This document shows positions 23,520-33,367 of a stretch of 64,000 bases of DNA, one piece after another. The notes below the pieces were generated by a model. It worked only from the letters and a program-made list of their open reading frames with translations. It had not been told where the DNA came from and ran no database searches. The position numbers were made by a program, and so were the translations under genes. Location: positions 8,556,001 to 8,620,000 of the forward strand of contig OX485804.1 of NCBI GenBank assembly GCA_950295325.1. The letters are read 5' to 3'. Every line of letters begins with the position of its first letter. The first letter of the stretch is position 1. The stretch comes from Polytrichum commune. Taxonomy: Eukaryota > Streptophyta > Polytrichopsida > Polytrichales > Polytrichaceae.

Positions 23520-24338
23520 GGGGCACTGTTACTCGAGAGCTTGAGGGCCCGTGACCATTGAAATCCAAAATCTCTCATTGGTGGAAATTGCCGAGGCCGT
23601 CTCACTTTACTTTACACTAGAGCTTGAGGGCCCGAGGAACCAAGGATGTTTGAATGGATAAGAAAAATCTAGTATCTTCATTTTTTATACCATTTGGATA
23701 TCTATAATGGGGATTTTCCATCTTTTATATCAATAGGGTATGTGTATTTAATATCGTTTGTGTTTTCGATATCATTCACAATATCATATCAATATAGCAT
23801 AACATTGACCCAAATAATAACTATAGGTACACAGAGATTCTCACACTTTGACAACCCACCCAATACCACTGCTTGACTGGTATTACAATCTTGATACTTA
23901 CGGGTAGGTTCTTTGATACCATTACTGATGTTGATTATCGATACCCATGCATTCACTTATATATTGGCTCGACATTGGAACAAACCTACATGCAATCCTA
24001 CATGGCATGCAATGGAAAATGTTTCATGGTCTATCATAATTTATATCAATTTTATTTCAAAGAGTGGTTCTAACAAAAAACCAGGAGACTAAGATGACAT
24101 TTCAAATTTCCACAACTCTTGGCTTTAATATGATTTACTATATTGAATGACATGCATGAATAGGATGGGAATGAAATAACATATAGTTGAGAGCCCAGTC
24201 ACATATGTCTTTACACTACACTTGCAAGTCTTTGACCATACAAATTTCAACTTTGTATATTTATAATACAACCTTTGGATGGGATTCTAGGGCCTCACAA
24301 TGTCATGGCACAACCCTTGGCCATATTGTAAAGTGGCC
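23520..24338 (+). mobile_element. Harbinger-type MITE, family A, diverged longer copy
   Basis: Flanked by TTA at 23517-23519 and at 24339-24341. The left end GGGGCACTGTTACTCGAGAG is a damaged form of GGGCCACTTCACACACGAGA; the right end keeps AAAGTGGCC. The body contains family A words: CTCATTGGTGGAAATTGCCGAGGC, the ATGCAATCCTACATGGCATGCAATGG counterpart near 23990, and the ending 'cacttgcaagtctttgaccata'. At 819 bp it is longer than other copies and highly diverged. It lies directly at the presumed 5' end of TRM5. Confidence 0.65.
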
Positions 24339-24341
24339 TTA

Positions 24342-25738
24342 GTTGAGTGCATGAGGTTTCCATGCTTCTCCTAGTGAATTGAATGAAGATGCTTGGCCTA
24401 CGATTACACCAATTTCTCCTATTATTGTGGGTTATCATTTCGAGTCATGTGTTCTTTTGGCTTTTTTTAATATCAATTCTTGCTAAGTAAAGTATTTTTG
24501 ATTTCTTGATGTGCATACTAACCATTTGTGTTATTTGGGTTTAGATTGATGTTTTAAAATTATGGTACGTACAAACTAACGTGAATGTAAAAAGGGGCTT
24601 TAATTGAGGCATCCGTATACATACTATACATAAGGAGGAGGTATTGTGTTTCTCTACTATTTACATACGAAAAGGTTACAAATTATTCCAAAGTTTAGAG
24701 AGTTTAGATGGATGTACAAAAGGAGATTCTAATGTTCACTAAAGATTTGACAATAGATGTATATTCTAGGGTTGAATTATTATGAGTTACATCTTGTGGA
24801 TGAAAATTTCTCCAATAACTTTCTTAATGAAAATCAAAATGAATTGTATACATATTAAGGCCTACATTTTCATGATTTATATTTTGTATATGTAGTGGAG
24901 GTATTTATCACAGTAGATTCAAAACCTTAGTATGAATAAACGAGTCCATTTTCTAGGAGACTATTAGTATATGTACCTTTGTTTTTCTCTTGGGCATTCA
25001 TTCCAAAACTTGTAAGGGTTCCATGTAAATGGTCTAAGATTTGAAATTGATACGTTTTTTCTTCTAGGTTTCTTCCATTGTGTCATCCCAAACTTTATCA
25101 AAAGACGTGAATCTTCATTACACTATGACATCTAATTTCATGTGGCCTGCGATGTTCATCCTTGACACACATACTTAAATGGTCTTGCAAATCACTGGGG
25201 TGTCAACCATAAAAGTTGGCATGAGACACTTGTTGCTAATGTACGTAAGTGGGCCTTTCATGGTTATGTTTCTCAATTGGACACCTATATTTGAATGGTT
25301 TGTGGTCAGGTCTAGATGTAAGAACACACACCAAAAAGATGTGTGTTTAAAAGAGATTGGACTATATGTGCACGATATGGTAAGCGTTCTAGCCTCAATA
25401 GTCAACATAATTGGAGGGGCATATGTGACAATTTTGATCACATTGAGAATCTTCACTTTGACATTGAATAAGATATTCATATGAGCTCCCAAAATCATGA
25501 GACACATTGTTATGAACATGTCTTGGAATTGGAGACCATCGCACACTAATTATGTGTTTCAAAACCTACACTACAAGAAGTGGGTGCAAAGTTTAAAGTG
25601 GTCATTTTACACCCGGTTACATTATATGACAAGTCATGGAGGCCAATCTAATCCACACTCCACATCAAATTAATGCCACACTAAATCATATACATACATG
25701 TGTGGTTCACCCAATTCAAAAACACTAAGGGCCTCTTT
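24342..25738. other. no gene recognised
   Basis: AT-rich; complementary open frames at 25175-25546 (minus) and 25179-25484 (plus) show no known motif. Parts near 24590-24660 and 31370-31440 are similar ('gtgaatgtaaaaaggggcttta/gagtgtaagaaggggtatta'), so an old dispersed repeat runs through here. Confidence 0.4.
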
Positions 25739-26224
25739 ACACACATATCAATAGCCATGACCATGAAAATCTAAGAGCCCTGGAAAATCATCAAAAGGTC
25801 ACGCTATGGGAAATAGAAACCCAAATTTGCAATTGACAGGCCCTCAAACTTAGAGTAAACTGAAGGGGAACCATGTTGAGGAACCGCAACATATGTTTAG
25901 ATCATGTCCTCACCATGCCAATATAATATAAATCTAGAAGTCAATGACAACTTAAATGATTGGCACATCCCTTGGGTCTTGCATTAGACCCACTTCTTTT
26001 TTATGGGCTTAGCACAACATCCGGTAGACCATGAGACATTATCCACTTGCTGCCATGTAGGACACCATGTACATTATTCATCCACTCGAAGTTCTCTAGT
26101 TCCTCGTCAGGCCTCGAAGGTCTAATTTCAAATGAACTTGGACCGTTTCCAACTTCTTTGATCAAATGACACGAGTTCCATATCACAGCTCAAGAGCCCT
26201 CAAGCTCCAAGCATAAAGTGGCCC
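25739..26224. mobile_element. Harbinger-type MITE, family B (A-related), copy 1
   Basis: The left end GGGCCTCTTTACACACATAT and inverted right end GGGCCACTTTATGCTTGGAG are flanked by TAA and TTA, consistent with a TNA target. The body, read on the minus strand, contains GGATGAATAATGTACATGG and CATGGCAGCAAGTGGATAATG, the diverged counterpart of the family A segment TACGTGGCATCGAATGGATC. A similar copy is at 53913-54404. Confidence 0.75.
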
Positions 26225-26310
26225 TTACATTGCAATCATCGAGTTTCCTTCCAACTACCATAGATGGCTCCATATTTCGACAAAAAGTGATTCTTTCCCC
26301 TCAAAAATTT

Positions 26311-26664
26311 GCCACGCGTCATGCTCACATTCGTCACGACCCGCTTGTATCCCACATGGAAACTACATTACAACACTTTTAAAAGATTGAAATAGGGAGC
26401 CCTCTACGGTATTATCGAATTTGTGAAACACTTCACTCCTAAAAGTTTGCATGTTGAAAAAGTCTTTTAAGAAGCCCTTCGTGACTCGCCACGTGGCATG
26501 CTCGCATTCGTCACGACCCGCTTGTATCCCATGTGGAAACTACATTACAACACTTTTTAAAGATTGAGATAAGGAGCCCTCTACGGTATTATCGAATTGG
26601 TGAAACACTTCTCTCCTAAAACTTTGCATATTGAGAAGTCTTTTGGGAAGCCCTTGGTGACTCC
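26311..26664. repeat. tandem duplication of a 177-bp unit
   Basis: The unit starting GCCACGCGTCATGCTCACAT (26311) is repeated from 26488 as GCCACGTGGCATGCTCGCAT. Both carry TCGTCACGACCCGCTTGTAT, GAGCCCTCTACGGTATTATC and a closing 'cccttnngtgactc'. A distant relative of part of the unit lies near 55190-55290 ('gagagctctctacagtaatggg'). Confidence 0.85.
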
Positions 26665-26796
26665 TCATCACCGACACTTCTCAAAGTCTGTAAGTTAAGT
26701 GCTAACATACCCTCGTGCCCAGAGCGTAATTTAGAAGCAGTGGCAGAGTAACTTAAGCATGGGGGCCAGCCTGCACAGAGACGCACAGGCCTTCAA

Positions 26797-26817
26797 ATAT
26801 ATATATATATATATATA
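26797..26817. repeat. (AT)n microsatellite
   Basis: Uninterrupted alternation of A and T for about 20 bp. Similar runs are at 43970-43991 and 46196-46216. Confidence 0.9.
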
Positions 26818-26859
26818 ATGGGGACGGTGTCCAGGGAGGTGTTTGGGTTTAAATAAGCT

Positions 26860-27083
26860 TAATTTATGTGGGTGTTATTTGGTTTGTTTTTCATTGTCCT
26901 CCAACTTCTACTACTGATAAGATTTACACAACGAAACTTGTGTTGCATCAGCAAATCTACGATGAAACATCTAGAAAATCGGATTGGAAATCGAACCTCT
27001 CTTGATTCAGTTATGGTTATCAGGAGTGGGTGTTTGTTGATTCTTTAACATACATGGGTCCTCTCAATTATGTCCATTGTAAA
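26860..27083. repeat. dispersed repeat R1, copy a (left part, split by the Harbinger insertion)
   Basis: Contains CCTCCAACTTCTACTACTGA, AGCAAATCTACGATGAAACAT and CAGTTATGGTTATCAGGAG. The same order recurs at 55735-55975, 57540-57682 plus 58187-58410, and 58430-58620. The right part of this copy resumes at 30562. Nature unknown; no coding frame conserved. Confidence 0.65.
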
Positions 27084-27325
27084 GGGCCGCTTTACACAAG
27101 GAGTCGAGGCCATCAAAAGTTGGGGCCGTTTCAACCAAAATTTCAGCCCTAATGGCCCCAAGTTCGGCCTCAAGTGGTCATTTTAATAAGAGTATAACCG
27201 GGGCCAAGACTCTTGTGTGTAAAGGCCTTGGGGCCAAAGAGTCAAGACTATTGTATAAAGCCTTGAAAATTCCAGCCCATCTCCCTCTTTCTTCTTTGTC
27301 ATTTGCTCTTCTTGTTATTTTCAAG

Positions 27326-28672
27326 ATGGATGAGCATAGGCACAAGGTACTTGTGGCTCTTGTATTCTTCATGGCCATACGGCATGTTATGGCCGTTGTT
27401 GCAATATTGCAGCAACTAGCTTTGCACCAACATTATGGTGCTATGACAATGATGTTTGCGGTTATGGTGGGGGGGGAGTGGAGCTCGAAGGGGGGCACGG
27501 AGTGTTTGGATGGTTGATCGGAGGACCAATTTTATGGAGAGGCAATTATTGGGGAGCTATTCGACATATGCATTTAAGCAACATACAAGGTTACTTCCAG
27601 AGATTTTTGAATATTTGTGTGGTGTATTAGCTCCTTCATTAGTTCGATCAGATTCACACATGCGATTGGCCATTCCTATTCGAACTCGAGCTGCACTTTC
27701 ACTCAATAGGCTTTGTAGTGGAAATTCAATTAGCGGGTGTGCTGAAACGTATGGTATTCATGAAAGTACTGCTTCTATCATTGTTAGAGAATTTTGTACA
27801 ACAATTGACAAACATTTGAAACCATTAGTGATTGAAAAGCAATCAGCATCTATTTTGAGGAGAATGACAGCAGAGTTTGAGGCATTAAAGGGTATACCAT
27901 ATGTGATTGGGCCAATAGATGGAAGTCACATACCCATCATGGCACCTCCTATAGATCCCACCTCATATTATTGTAGGAAAGGCTATTATTCAGTTTTACT
28001 TCAAGGTATAGTTGATAGCAAATGTCGATTTTGGGACTATGACTTTGGATGGGCTGGCCGTTGTCACGATTGGACATTATTTCAAAATTCAGACATTGGT
28101 AAAAGGATAATGAGAGGCGAGTTATTACCCTATAAACTAATCGGTGATGCTGCTTATCCAATGAGACCATGGTTCTATTCACCTTTCAAAGGTGAAAATG
28201 AAGGGTTGCCTAGAGCAAAGTGTCACTGGAATTTCATTCAATCTTCTATAATAATGGTTGTGAAGAGGGCTTTTGGTATATTAAAAGGACGGTGGAGAAT
28301 TATTTGAAGAGAGTCGATATGCCTTTACGACATGTACCAAATCTAGTCACAACTTGTATATGCCTACATAATCTTTGTATCATTCACAAAAATAAATTTT
28401 ATTTGGATTGGGCAAAGGAGGGTGAGACACTGATGCAAAGAGAGAGTTTGGAGCGAATTGGACAGTTTGAGAAACCATACATTTTCATGGCAGCAGTGGA
28501 GGTTACCAAAGAAATGCGTCATTTATTGGGATTGGAAGAATACATTATACCTATAGAAACACTCGATGAACCTGATGACATCAATGACAAAGACACTCAA
28601 GAAACTGGAGACAAAGAAAAAGAGAGAAACAAGAGTGAAGAATATGTTGGTACAAGCTACCAAAACTCATGA
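27326..28672 (+). pseudogene. PIF/Harbinger transposase (HARBI1-type nuclease), frameshifted and with altered catalytic site
   Basis: The frame opens at ATG 27326 (MDEHRHKVLVALVFF). It shifts at an eight-G run near 27469-27476 into the frame holding the main domain, and shifts back near 28300, where one T seems lost just after the block GRWRII. The C-terminal part (LKRVDMPLRHVPNLVTTCIC, LHNLC) is in the first frame and ends at 28672. The DDE_Tnp_4 nuclease is clear: GPIDGSHIPI (Asp codon 27918), HDWTLFQNS, GDAAYPMRPW (Asp codon 28146) and VKRAFGILKGRW. In the last motif families have Glu (V-E-R-A-F-G); here the codon at 28263-28265 is AAG, Lys. Two single-base shifts plus loss of the catalytic acid make an active protein unlikely, yet the rest is well preserved. 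Confidence 0.92.
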
Positions 28673-28781
28673 ATTGATGGCAAATGCATTCTGGAAAGCA
28701 CATTTAAGGGGAGAAGGAAAAATATTCTTCCCCAAGCCATTATCTGATTCTTAAAAATACTAGAATATAAATCGTAGAACC

Positions 28782-28805
28782 TAGAGCCTAGAGCCTAGAG
28801 CCTAG
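28782..28805. repeat. 7-bp tandem repeat CCTAGAG
   Basis: CCTAGAG is repeated three times, followed by CCTAGAA, between the convergent ends of the two Harbinger genes. Confidence 0.8.
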
Positions 28806-30039
28806 AATTTGTCAATGAGTCTATTCATTTGCCGGTCTATCCTCTCCAATAAAGTACTGGTTTTCTCAAAATTCTTCACCATGATAGTGTTGTTCTCAAC
28901 CATTTGAGTAAAAAGACCAAAAGTTTGTTCCTAAAAACTCTACTTACCGCTCTTTAGTGATGAAGTTGGAGTTGGCTCTGAAATTTGGTCTTTCTCTGGT
29001 TTTTTGGTACTGTCTTCGATACAAGTAGAACCATTGGCAGATGCGGTGACATGCTTCATCACGGTACCTGTTTGATGCCACCATTGATCAAATACATCGT
29101 AAAATTTACATTCATGACGATCTGACCCGGAGACCCCATTCGCCATCTTATCAAGCCGGTATTGTTTATAAATGACATTGAATTTCTTTTTGCATGCCTT
29201 GGCAGTTCGGTTTAATCCAAGAATTACAACTACCATTCGTGCATGTAACTTCAACCAAACATCCACACCTGCACAATACATTAGGAACCCAAAAACATGT
29301 TAATGAAGTACATTTAGGCTTGAATTGACCTCTAAACTATGTTTTGTTTAGAAATTTCAGTAGTGATTTGTGTACAAAAACATAGTCATTGTGACTTTAT
29401 ACATCCAAAGTGAGGAAAGAATGATGGTGGCCCGTTGTATCCATAGTGCCTTGGCCTCGTGCATACGAGGTGCAAGGGTCAAATCCTCCCACCGCCACAC
29501 GGATTGATTTCCCCTCCCCTGGGGGAAAGGGGGGCTCGGAGGTGAGATTCCAAGGCCAAGGCTTTTGAAAGGCCCAATTGGCCTAATATAAAATCTGAAT
29601 TTTTTTTTTAAATTTTTTTTGAAAAATTTAGCACAACAAACAAATTCAACACACCTTGTTTTTTTGCATTATTGAGAAACTCGGGCTCCATCTCTCCACG
29701 CAATGCGATCATCACCTCAATATCGGCATCTTTCCAATGCTTCTTCTCTTCTTCAGTTTCTCCCTCCTTCTCCTTATTCATAATTTTCTTTGTCACCTTC
29801 TTTGTTGTTGTTTTCCTCTTCGGAGCATTAGGGGTGACAATCTGGACATCATCGTCTTCGTCATCTTGGACAACCTTCCTCTTCGAATGAGTCAACACCA
29901 TCTTTGAGATTGATGGCAGTGGGGGTGGAATAACATTTCCTACACTTGGCTGAAAAAATTGAGGCATTCCTACATGTTGCTGAAAAGAATGATTGTAGGC
30001 CTGAAATGCTTGTACTTCGGCACTATAATACATGTGCAT
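28802..30039 (-). pseudogene. Myb/SANT (trihelix)-like protein of the Harbinger element, two exons, C-terminal stops
   Basis: Exon 1 30039..29655 starts at the first ATG after an in-frame TAA and joins exon 2 from 29268 through a GT-AG intron (K-Q-G-V-D junction). Residues about 60-90 are basic (KRKTTTKKVTKKIMNKEKE), a possible nuclear signal. The trihelix-like domain then runs KKHWKDADIEVMIALRGEME across the junction to NRTAKACKKKFNVIYKQYR and FYDVFDQWWHQTG. In Harbinger elements such a protein binds the ends and helps nuclear import of the transposase. The frame stops at 28940, but in the same frame, after two TAG codons, a heptad-like tail (FTQMVENNTIMVKNFEKTST, LLERIDRQMNRLIDKF) continues to a stop at 28802. 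This suggests an originally longer protein now truncated. Confidence 0.85.
29427..29612 (+). mobile_element. probable tRNA-derived SINE in the intron of the Myb-like gene
   Basis: A GGTGGCCCGTTG start, a stem CCTCGT..ACGAGG and a box-B-like GGGTCAAATCC followed by TCCCACCGCCAC give a tRNA-like head of about 75 bp. Behind it come a C/G-rich body and a homopolymeric T/A end (29598-29620). It lies wholly inside the intron 29269-29654. The polymerase III box A is not well matched, so the call is tentative. Confidence 0.45.
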
Positions 30040-30561
30040 CGCCTCACACTCCGATTCATTCCAACCACGAACTTCTGAGGAACCCTCCTCTTAAAGCAAA
30101 AAAAAAAACAAAAAAAAAACAACAACAACAATAACAACAACAATCGCATACGAGAACAACAATCAAACAAGCCAAAGAATGTGCTATGAGTGAAGTGAGA
30201 GAGATAGAGAATGATGAGAAGAGAAGAAGATAAAAGAAAGAATAGACCAAGAAGAGCCGTTCAGATTTCTAATCCATCCTCCGGTGCTGATCTCTTGTCA
30301 AAATAATATTTTAATGAAAAAATCATTTTTAATGAAATTTGACAACAGCCCCAAGACAACGAATTGGCCTTCCATTCTCGGCGGACCCAATTCTTGGAGT
30401 TGGGGCCATGTCAGATCTTGTCGTTTAAACATTAAAATAATTTTCCTACTTTCGGTTTTGACTCCTTGTGTAAAGGCCTTCGGGCTGATTTCATAAATTC
30501 AACCAATGGGCAACAAGGATTTGGCTTCAAAACGGCCTTGACTCCTTGTATAAAGCGGCCC

Positions 30562-30930
30562 TAAGTGTAGAGCATTGTATCATCTCTATCACATTGGCTA
30601 TTTATGGGTAAGTAAGTATTATGTATATTTTTTATTCGACAATCTTGGATCTAAAGGAAAAATAAACAATCTTGTATTATTTTCTATATTTTAAATATAT
30701 AATTTCTGAATATTTTTTATTTTCCTACGAATAATAATTAGTATTGAGGTGATAAAGGCACTACTGTAGTTATTAACATTTGAAGATGTAGCCTAATCTC
30801 TTTTAAACATGTGTTTTCGTGATGTTTGGTCTTTAATCCTTACTAAACCACATATATACCAATCAAATGTAGGGGTCCGATTAAGAAATTGAGCCATTTT
30901 AGAACCATCTACCTTAATCGGTCAAAACCC
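30562..30930. repeat. dispersed repeat R1, copy a (right part)
   Basis: Resumes after the Harbinger element with TAAGTGTAGAGCATTG and later GAAGATGTAGCCTAATCTCTTTTAAACATG and AATGTAGGGGTCCGATTAAGAAA. These match 58268-58410 and 58520-58600, where no element intervenes. Confidence 0.65.
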
Positions 30931-32297
30931 CAGTGTTTCCAAGTCCAACTGGTTACATGTGGTGATCTTCTTGTTTTTCCTTTTTCGATGTGAGGTATAT
31001 TCCATAGATTCCTTCAAAATGATAAGGTATTTTCTCGAAGTTTTGAACTTCAACCAGTTATTTCTCAAAATCAACCGGTTGATCTATAACTAGCAGTCGG
31101 TTGCCCCGTTCATTGGATGGGGAGGACTTGGGTCTTGCAAAGGGCTCACAAAGAGAAGGCTTTGCATATGCTTTGAAGTAAATTCTGATTAATGTATGTG
31201 GGTGGCCTTATTCGGTTACTTACCTTATCCTAATTGGACACCTATATATTTAAGTCGTGTCGATTATCATAAATAAATCAAGGGGGTCCGATTTTCAATC
31301 CAATTTTTTGTTGATGTTTCAACCAGGGTTGGATTCTTCATACCACATATGAACTAACATGAGTGTAAGAAGGGGTATTATGTGAGGAAATAGTGTACAT
31401 AGTATATACAAGCGAGTTTTTCTTTTACTCTAATGTATATATGTGTAAGAAGGCTATTAAATTTTGTTCAAAGTGAAGGTAGATGTAGAAAAGGGGGGCC
31501 CTAAGGTTTAGAGAAAAGATCGACAATAGATATGTTAGTTTCATCCACTTTACGTTTTCATTTATTGTTGTCATATGGTGATAGTCCCCAATGACTATCA
31601 TGCTTGTTCTTGTTGGCGTTTACATTTGGTTCTAGGTTTCTATAAATTGGAGGCACTTGGAGCTCATGGGCTCCCATTAGTTTTGCTCTCCACATTGTGG
31701 CTAAGACATTGCATATTTGTTTGTTTGATACAATTGGTGAATTACATGCAATGGATGAAAAAAAAACACTCAATGACTTTCTCATTGGAAAGTGAAAGTG
31801 GATTTTATATGTAATATTACCAATGCATTTGTAATACTACTAATATACAGGAGTCTTAATTTGATAGTGAACATACGCATGTCATTTAGATTTCCAATGA
31901 AGATTCCACCCCTTGGGATGTTTCATCGTAGATTTACTAATGCAGCACAAATTTCATTGCGTAAATATGAGTGGTATAAGTTGGAGAACACAAAAAAACA
32001 AGCCACTTAACACCCACATACCTTAATTCTCAAATGCCTAAGAGGTCAAAAAGTAATTGTGGGTGATTTTCAAGGGATTTCCTAAGGGCCAAGTTCTTAA
32101 TTGTTTACTTTGTTTCCTTGCACATGAAGCTACACTAAATGTACCAATTAGTGAGTGTGTGTTAATAGTGAGGGTGCGAAATTAGTGAAGGTGATACTAA
32201 ATTTCGTTACCCATTGAAGTAGTGTCACCAAAAGATATAGGAAGAATAGTCCATCTCAACATTTGGCATTATTCACTGACAAGCATGTGGCACACAT
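30931..32297. other. no gene recognised
   Basis: AT-rich, with short frames of no known content (31558-31785, 31792-32010). The stretch near 32125-32230 repeats 'tagtg/cactaa' words like family E MITEs but no ends can be set. Confidence 0.4.
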
Positions 32298-32553
32298 TGT
32301 CGCGGCCCGCATTTTCTTAAAATCTTAAGAAACCTTGTTTTAAGTTTAAAGAATAGGTTTGACCAAGGAAAACATAATAAGTAGAGTACTTTATAGGTAG
32401 ATTGTTAGGTAGGTTATTTAGAATTGAGAAGAAAAAATTAAAATCCTTAAAGTAGTTAAAAATATCGAATTGAATTAGTGTTAGAGATTCCGTTTCGACT
32501 CGGAAACCTTAGAGCGGAGCGGACCGCACAGACGACGGCCGGCCGCAACCACC

Positions 32554-33349
32554 ATGGCGACCCAAACACGGAAGAGGATCGCGGACAAGCCGCTAGCCCT
32601 CTGCAAGGTGCACGTGGTCACCCCCACTGGTCGAGAGGAGAGCAATGAATTGAAGGCAGACTTGAGGCGCATGGGCTGCCTCGGGTTATGGAAAAAAATT
32701 GGAGAGTACGCTGTGAGGAGATGGTGAGGGAGTTGGTCACTGGGGAGATGGACCAAATTTATGCTTTCACCATCCGGGGCCGACCGGATAGGTAGAATGC
32801 GGAATTGTGGAGTAGGGTTTACGGGTTCAAACAGAGAGGGGAAGGTATGGCCACTAAGGGAGAGGATTGTACCAAAAACAAATTCTTCCAAAGGTTGGAT
32901 CCCAAGTATGGCTACTTTGTGAAGGATTGTAAATACAAGAGGGAAAAGAGGATGTTAGCTTTTCTAGTGCCTATCTTTAGCCCGGAGAAGCCCTATAACA
33001 TCACTCTTACGCTTGCCACCACCTTACTTTTTGCATACTCCAAGAAGAAGGTGGTGGATTGGGGAAGCATCATTGGGGAGTTGGTGCACAAGTTAGCAAC
33101 CAACACTAAGGCGGCCAACCTTCCTACATTAGGCCTATCCTCTTCCACCTTTACGCATACGAAAACCTACTCACGGACGAAGATGACACCCAATGGACAT
33201 CGCATCAGTTCATACGGGAGCTCCAAACTACCGACTCGGAGCCGGAGATGGATCATGAGGGTTCGAAGGAGGAAGATATGGTGGAGTTGAATAACGAAGA
33301 GCGACATGTGACCAAGAAACGGAAACTAATGTTGGGGAATCGTACGACG
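32554..33349 (+). pseudogene. decayed gag-like / plant transposon-associated protein
   Basis: ATG at 32554 opens MATQTRKRIADKPLALC, which runs 57 codons to a TGA. The coding signal then continues in other frames: EEMVRELVTGEMDQIYAFTI, a TAG at 32793, then ELWSRVYGFKQ to LTLATTLLFAYSKKKVVDWG, and finally FHLYAYENLLTDEDDTQW to a TGA at 33347. The order VRE..-AFTIRGR..., then LVPIFSPEKPYN-TLTLATTLLFAY-KKVVDWGSIIGEL and a closing LFHLY, resembles the domain called 'putative plant transposon protein' that accompanies retroelements. That is an inference from pattern, not a search. At least two frameshifts and one stop break it. Typical neighbours (reverse transcriptase, integrase) were not found. 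Confidence 0.5.
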
Positions 33350-33367
33350 TGAACCAGGTCTGCCACC

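Larger units (their letters stand above)
27084..30561. mobile_element. full-length PIF/Harbinger transposon with transposase and Myb-like genes (decayed)
   Basis: The ends are 28-bp TIRs differing at two positions: GGGCCGCTTTACACAAGGAG on the left and, inverted, GGGCCGCTTTATACAAGGAG, both continuing GTC(G/A)AGGCC. TAA lies on the right (30562-30564) and at 27080-27082 on the left, with one extra A between it and GGGCC. The 3.48-kb interior holds a transposase on the plus strand and a trihelix/Myb-like gene on the minus strand, convergent, the usual two-gene content of PIF/Harbinger elements. Internal TIR-like motifs (GACTCTTGTGTGTAAAGGCC near 27209 and GACTCCTTGTGTAAAGGCCT near 30460) lie about 100 bp inside each end. 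Both genes are damaged. Confidence 0.93.

Noticed and set aside
23377-23568. Extra N-terminal coding exon of TRM5
   Set aside because: Its first part is MITE sequence, and splicing to the next acceptor leads to an in-frame stop; a non-coding leader is more likely.
25175-25546. 123-codon minus frame overlapped by a 101-codon plus frame
   Set aside because: No recognisable motif on either strand, no splice context, AT-rich non-coding surroundings.
29427-29500. Functional tRNA gene
   Set aside because: Box A and the acceptor stem are poor, the anticodon loop has the wrong size, and it is followed by a SINE-like body and homopolymer tail.
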